This document shows, piece after piece, positions 5,880-6,351 of a DNA stretch of 6,351 nucleotides. The stretch covers positions 1 through 6,351 of the forward strand of contig CAIXOY010000165.1 in the NCBI GenBank assembly GCA_903921135.1, written 5' to 3'. The notes beneath the pieces were generated by a model. The model saw only the letters and a program-made list of their open reading frames with translations, did no database searches and had not been told where the DNA came from. Source of the stretch: an uncultured Gammaproteobacteria bacterium. GTDB lineage: Bacteria; Pseudomonadota; Gammaproteobacteria; Pseudomonadales; UBA5518. Positions within the stretch are counted from its first letter, which is position 1; each line of letters starts with the position of its first letter. The position numbers and the translations under genes were made by a program.

Positions 5880-6320
5880 TCAGTTCGCAGGCCCACCCGT
5901 TGTGGCGGCAAGCGGCTTCCAGGCCACGGCTTTCATTTCCACCAGCAGGTGCGGGTGCGGCAGCTGGTGCACTGCCACCGTGGTGCGGGTGGGGCCGTCG
6001 AAACCGAAGTACTCGCCGTAGACGGCGTTGTAGGCGGGGAAATCCTGCATGTCGACGAGGAAGGACGAGATCTCGACCACGTCGCCAAGATCCGCGCCTG
6101 CTGCGCGCAGGATGTCGCGGATGTTGTGGATCACAGCGCGCGTCTGGGCGCTGATATCGAGGCGCACGCTGCCGTCTGCTGCGATCTCCACGCCCTCGTA
6201 GCTGTTGTCCGGGCGGCGCGAACTGGTGCCCGAGACGAAGATGAAATCCCCCGCGCGACGGAAGTGCGGGAACTTCCCGAGGGGTTTTGCTTTGCCGTCG
6301 ACGACCTCGCTCTGTTTCAT
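5880..6320 (-). CDS. amnD: RidA-family 2-aminomuconate deaminase
   Basis: This 146-residue cytosolic protein belongs to the RidA/YjgF/UK114 superfamily, whose members form homotrimers with active sites between subunits. It resembles the specialised 2-aminomuconate deaminases (AmnD, CnbZ, NbaF), which convert 2-aminomuconate to 4-oxalocrotonate/2-hydroxymuconate plus ammonia. Key features are KFPHFRRAGDFIFVSGTSSRR at residues 16-36, AQTRAVIHNIRDIL at 58-71, and PTRTTVAVHQLPHPHLLVEM at 110-129. Arg112 matches the conserved RidA carboxylate-binding Arg (Arg105 of classic RidA), and Glu128 the active-site Glu. The HQLPHPH loop and the SGTSSRRPDN segment distinguish this group from housekeeping RidA. 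The start at 6320 has GGGAAG 7 nt upstream and appears to overlap the stop of the preceding gene in an ATGA. The cyclase gene follows after 50 nt. Its presence beside amnBA strongly supports a modified meta-cleavage pathway that keeps the amino group until after oxidation. Confidence 0.87.
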   Translation of the reverse strand: MKQSEVVDGKAKPLGKFPHFRRAGDFIFVSGTSSRRPDNSYEGVEIAADGSVRLDISAQTRAVIHNIRDILRAAGADLGDVVEISSFLVDMQDFPAYNAVYGEYFGFDGPTRTTVAVHQLPHPHLLVEMKAVAWKPLAATTGGPAN

Positions 6321-6351
6321 GACCGAGCTTCCCGCGTGCCCGACACGATGA
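6317..6351 (-). CDS. 3' end of an upstream gene of the operon (tentative)
   Basis: One minus-strand frame entering from the right edge reads IVSGTREARS and stops at TGA (6319-6317), overlapping the deaminase ATG as ATGA. This is the usual arrangement for translationally coupled operon genes. Ten residues are too few to identify the product; the missing 2-aminomuconic semialdehyde dehydrogenase or another pathway enzyme would fit the context, but that is a guess. The other two frames are also open here, so the call rests on the overlap pattern only. Confidence 0.35.
   Translation of the reverse strand, partial: IVSGTREARS

Noticed and set aside
4798..6021. 407-residue open frame on the plus strand opposite the cyclase and dioxygenase beta genes
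   Set aside because: It is antisense to two well-recognised genes, is rich in Arg, Val, His and Gly from reading GC-rich codons backwards, and matches no family I know.
1..6351. CRISPR arrays, tRNA or rRNA genes, insertion sequences, toxin-antitoxin or phage genes
   Set aside because: I saw no direct-repeat arrays, tRNA-like folds, transposase motifs or terminal inverted repeats on either strand.

Overview
The window is GC-rich, tightly packed bacterial DNA. Its gene content points to a proteobacterium, most likely a gammaproteobacterium: it has a HPF/RaiA-type ribosome hibernation factor and a small acidic protein that resembles the gammaproteobacterial DUF6763 group. This placement is inference from family resemblance only. 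All genes lie on the minus strand except a truncated aldolase at the left edge.

Left part (1-1303). A plus-strand HpcH/HpaI-type aldolase enters from the left and ends at 356. It converges with, and overlaps by 16 bp, a minus-strand HPF/RaiA gene (341-766). Upstream of that gene lies a 111-residue acidic protein (819-1154). A gap of about 150 bp follows, containing an 8-bp-stem inverted repeat.

Main part (1304-6351), read right to left on the minus strand. The order is: tail of an unknown gene at the right edge, RidA-family 2-aminomuconate deaminase (5880-6320), exported cyclase-family hydrolase (4834-5829), catalytic beta subunit of a 2-aminophenol 1,6-dioxygenase-type class III extradiol enzyme (3879-4805), its alpha subunit (3032-3847), and an APC-family permease (1398-2930). 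Gaps between the enzyme genes are 28-50 nt, and a 101-nt gap with a palindrome precedes the permease. A possible 41-codon ORF overlaps the permease 3' end.

How the genes may work together. The dioxygenase would open the ring of an ortho-aminophenol between C1 and C6 to give a 2-aminomuconic semialdehyde. A semialdehyde dehydrogenase, not in the window, would yield 2-aminomuconate. The RidA-family deaminase would release ammonia to give 4-oxalocrotonate/2-hydroxymuconate for the lower meta pathway. The cyclase-family enzyme carries a signal peptide and the metal-binding His/Asp motif, so it could hydrolyse an amide, lactam or ester precursor in the periplasm, and the permease could import the product. 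The dioxygenase and deaminase steps rest on strong family resemblance; the feeder hydrolase and the permease substrate are inference. The combination of periplasmic cyclase, AmnBA, deaminase and APC permease is the most interesting system here.
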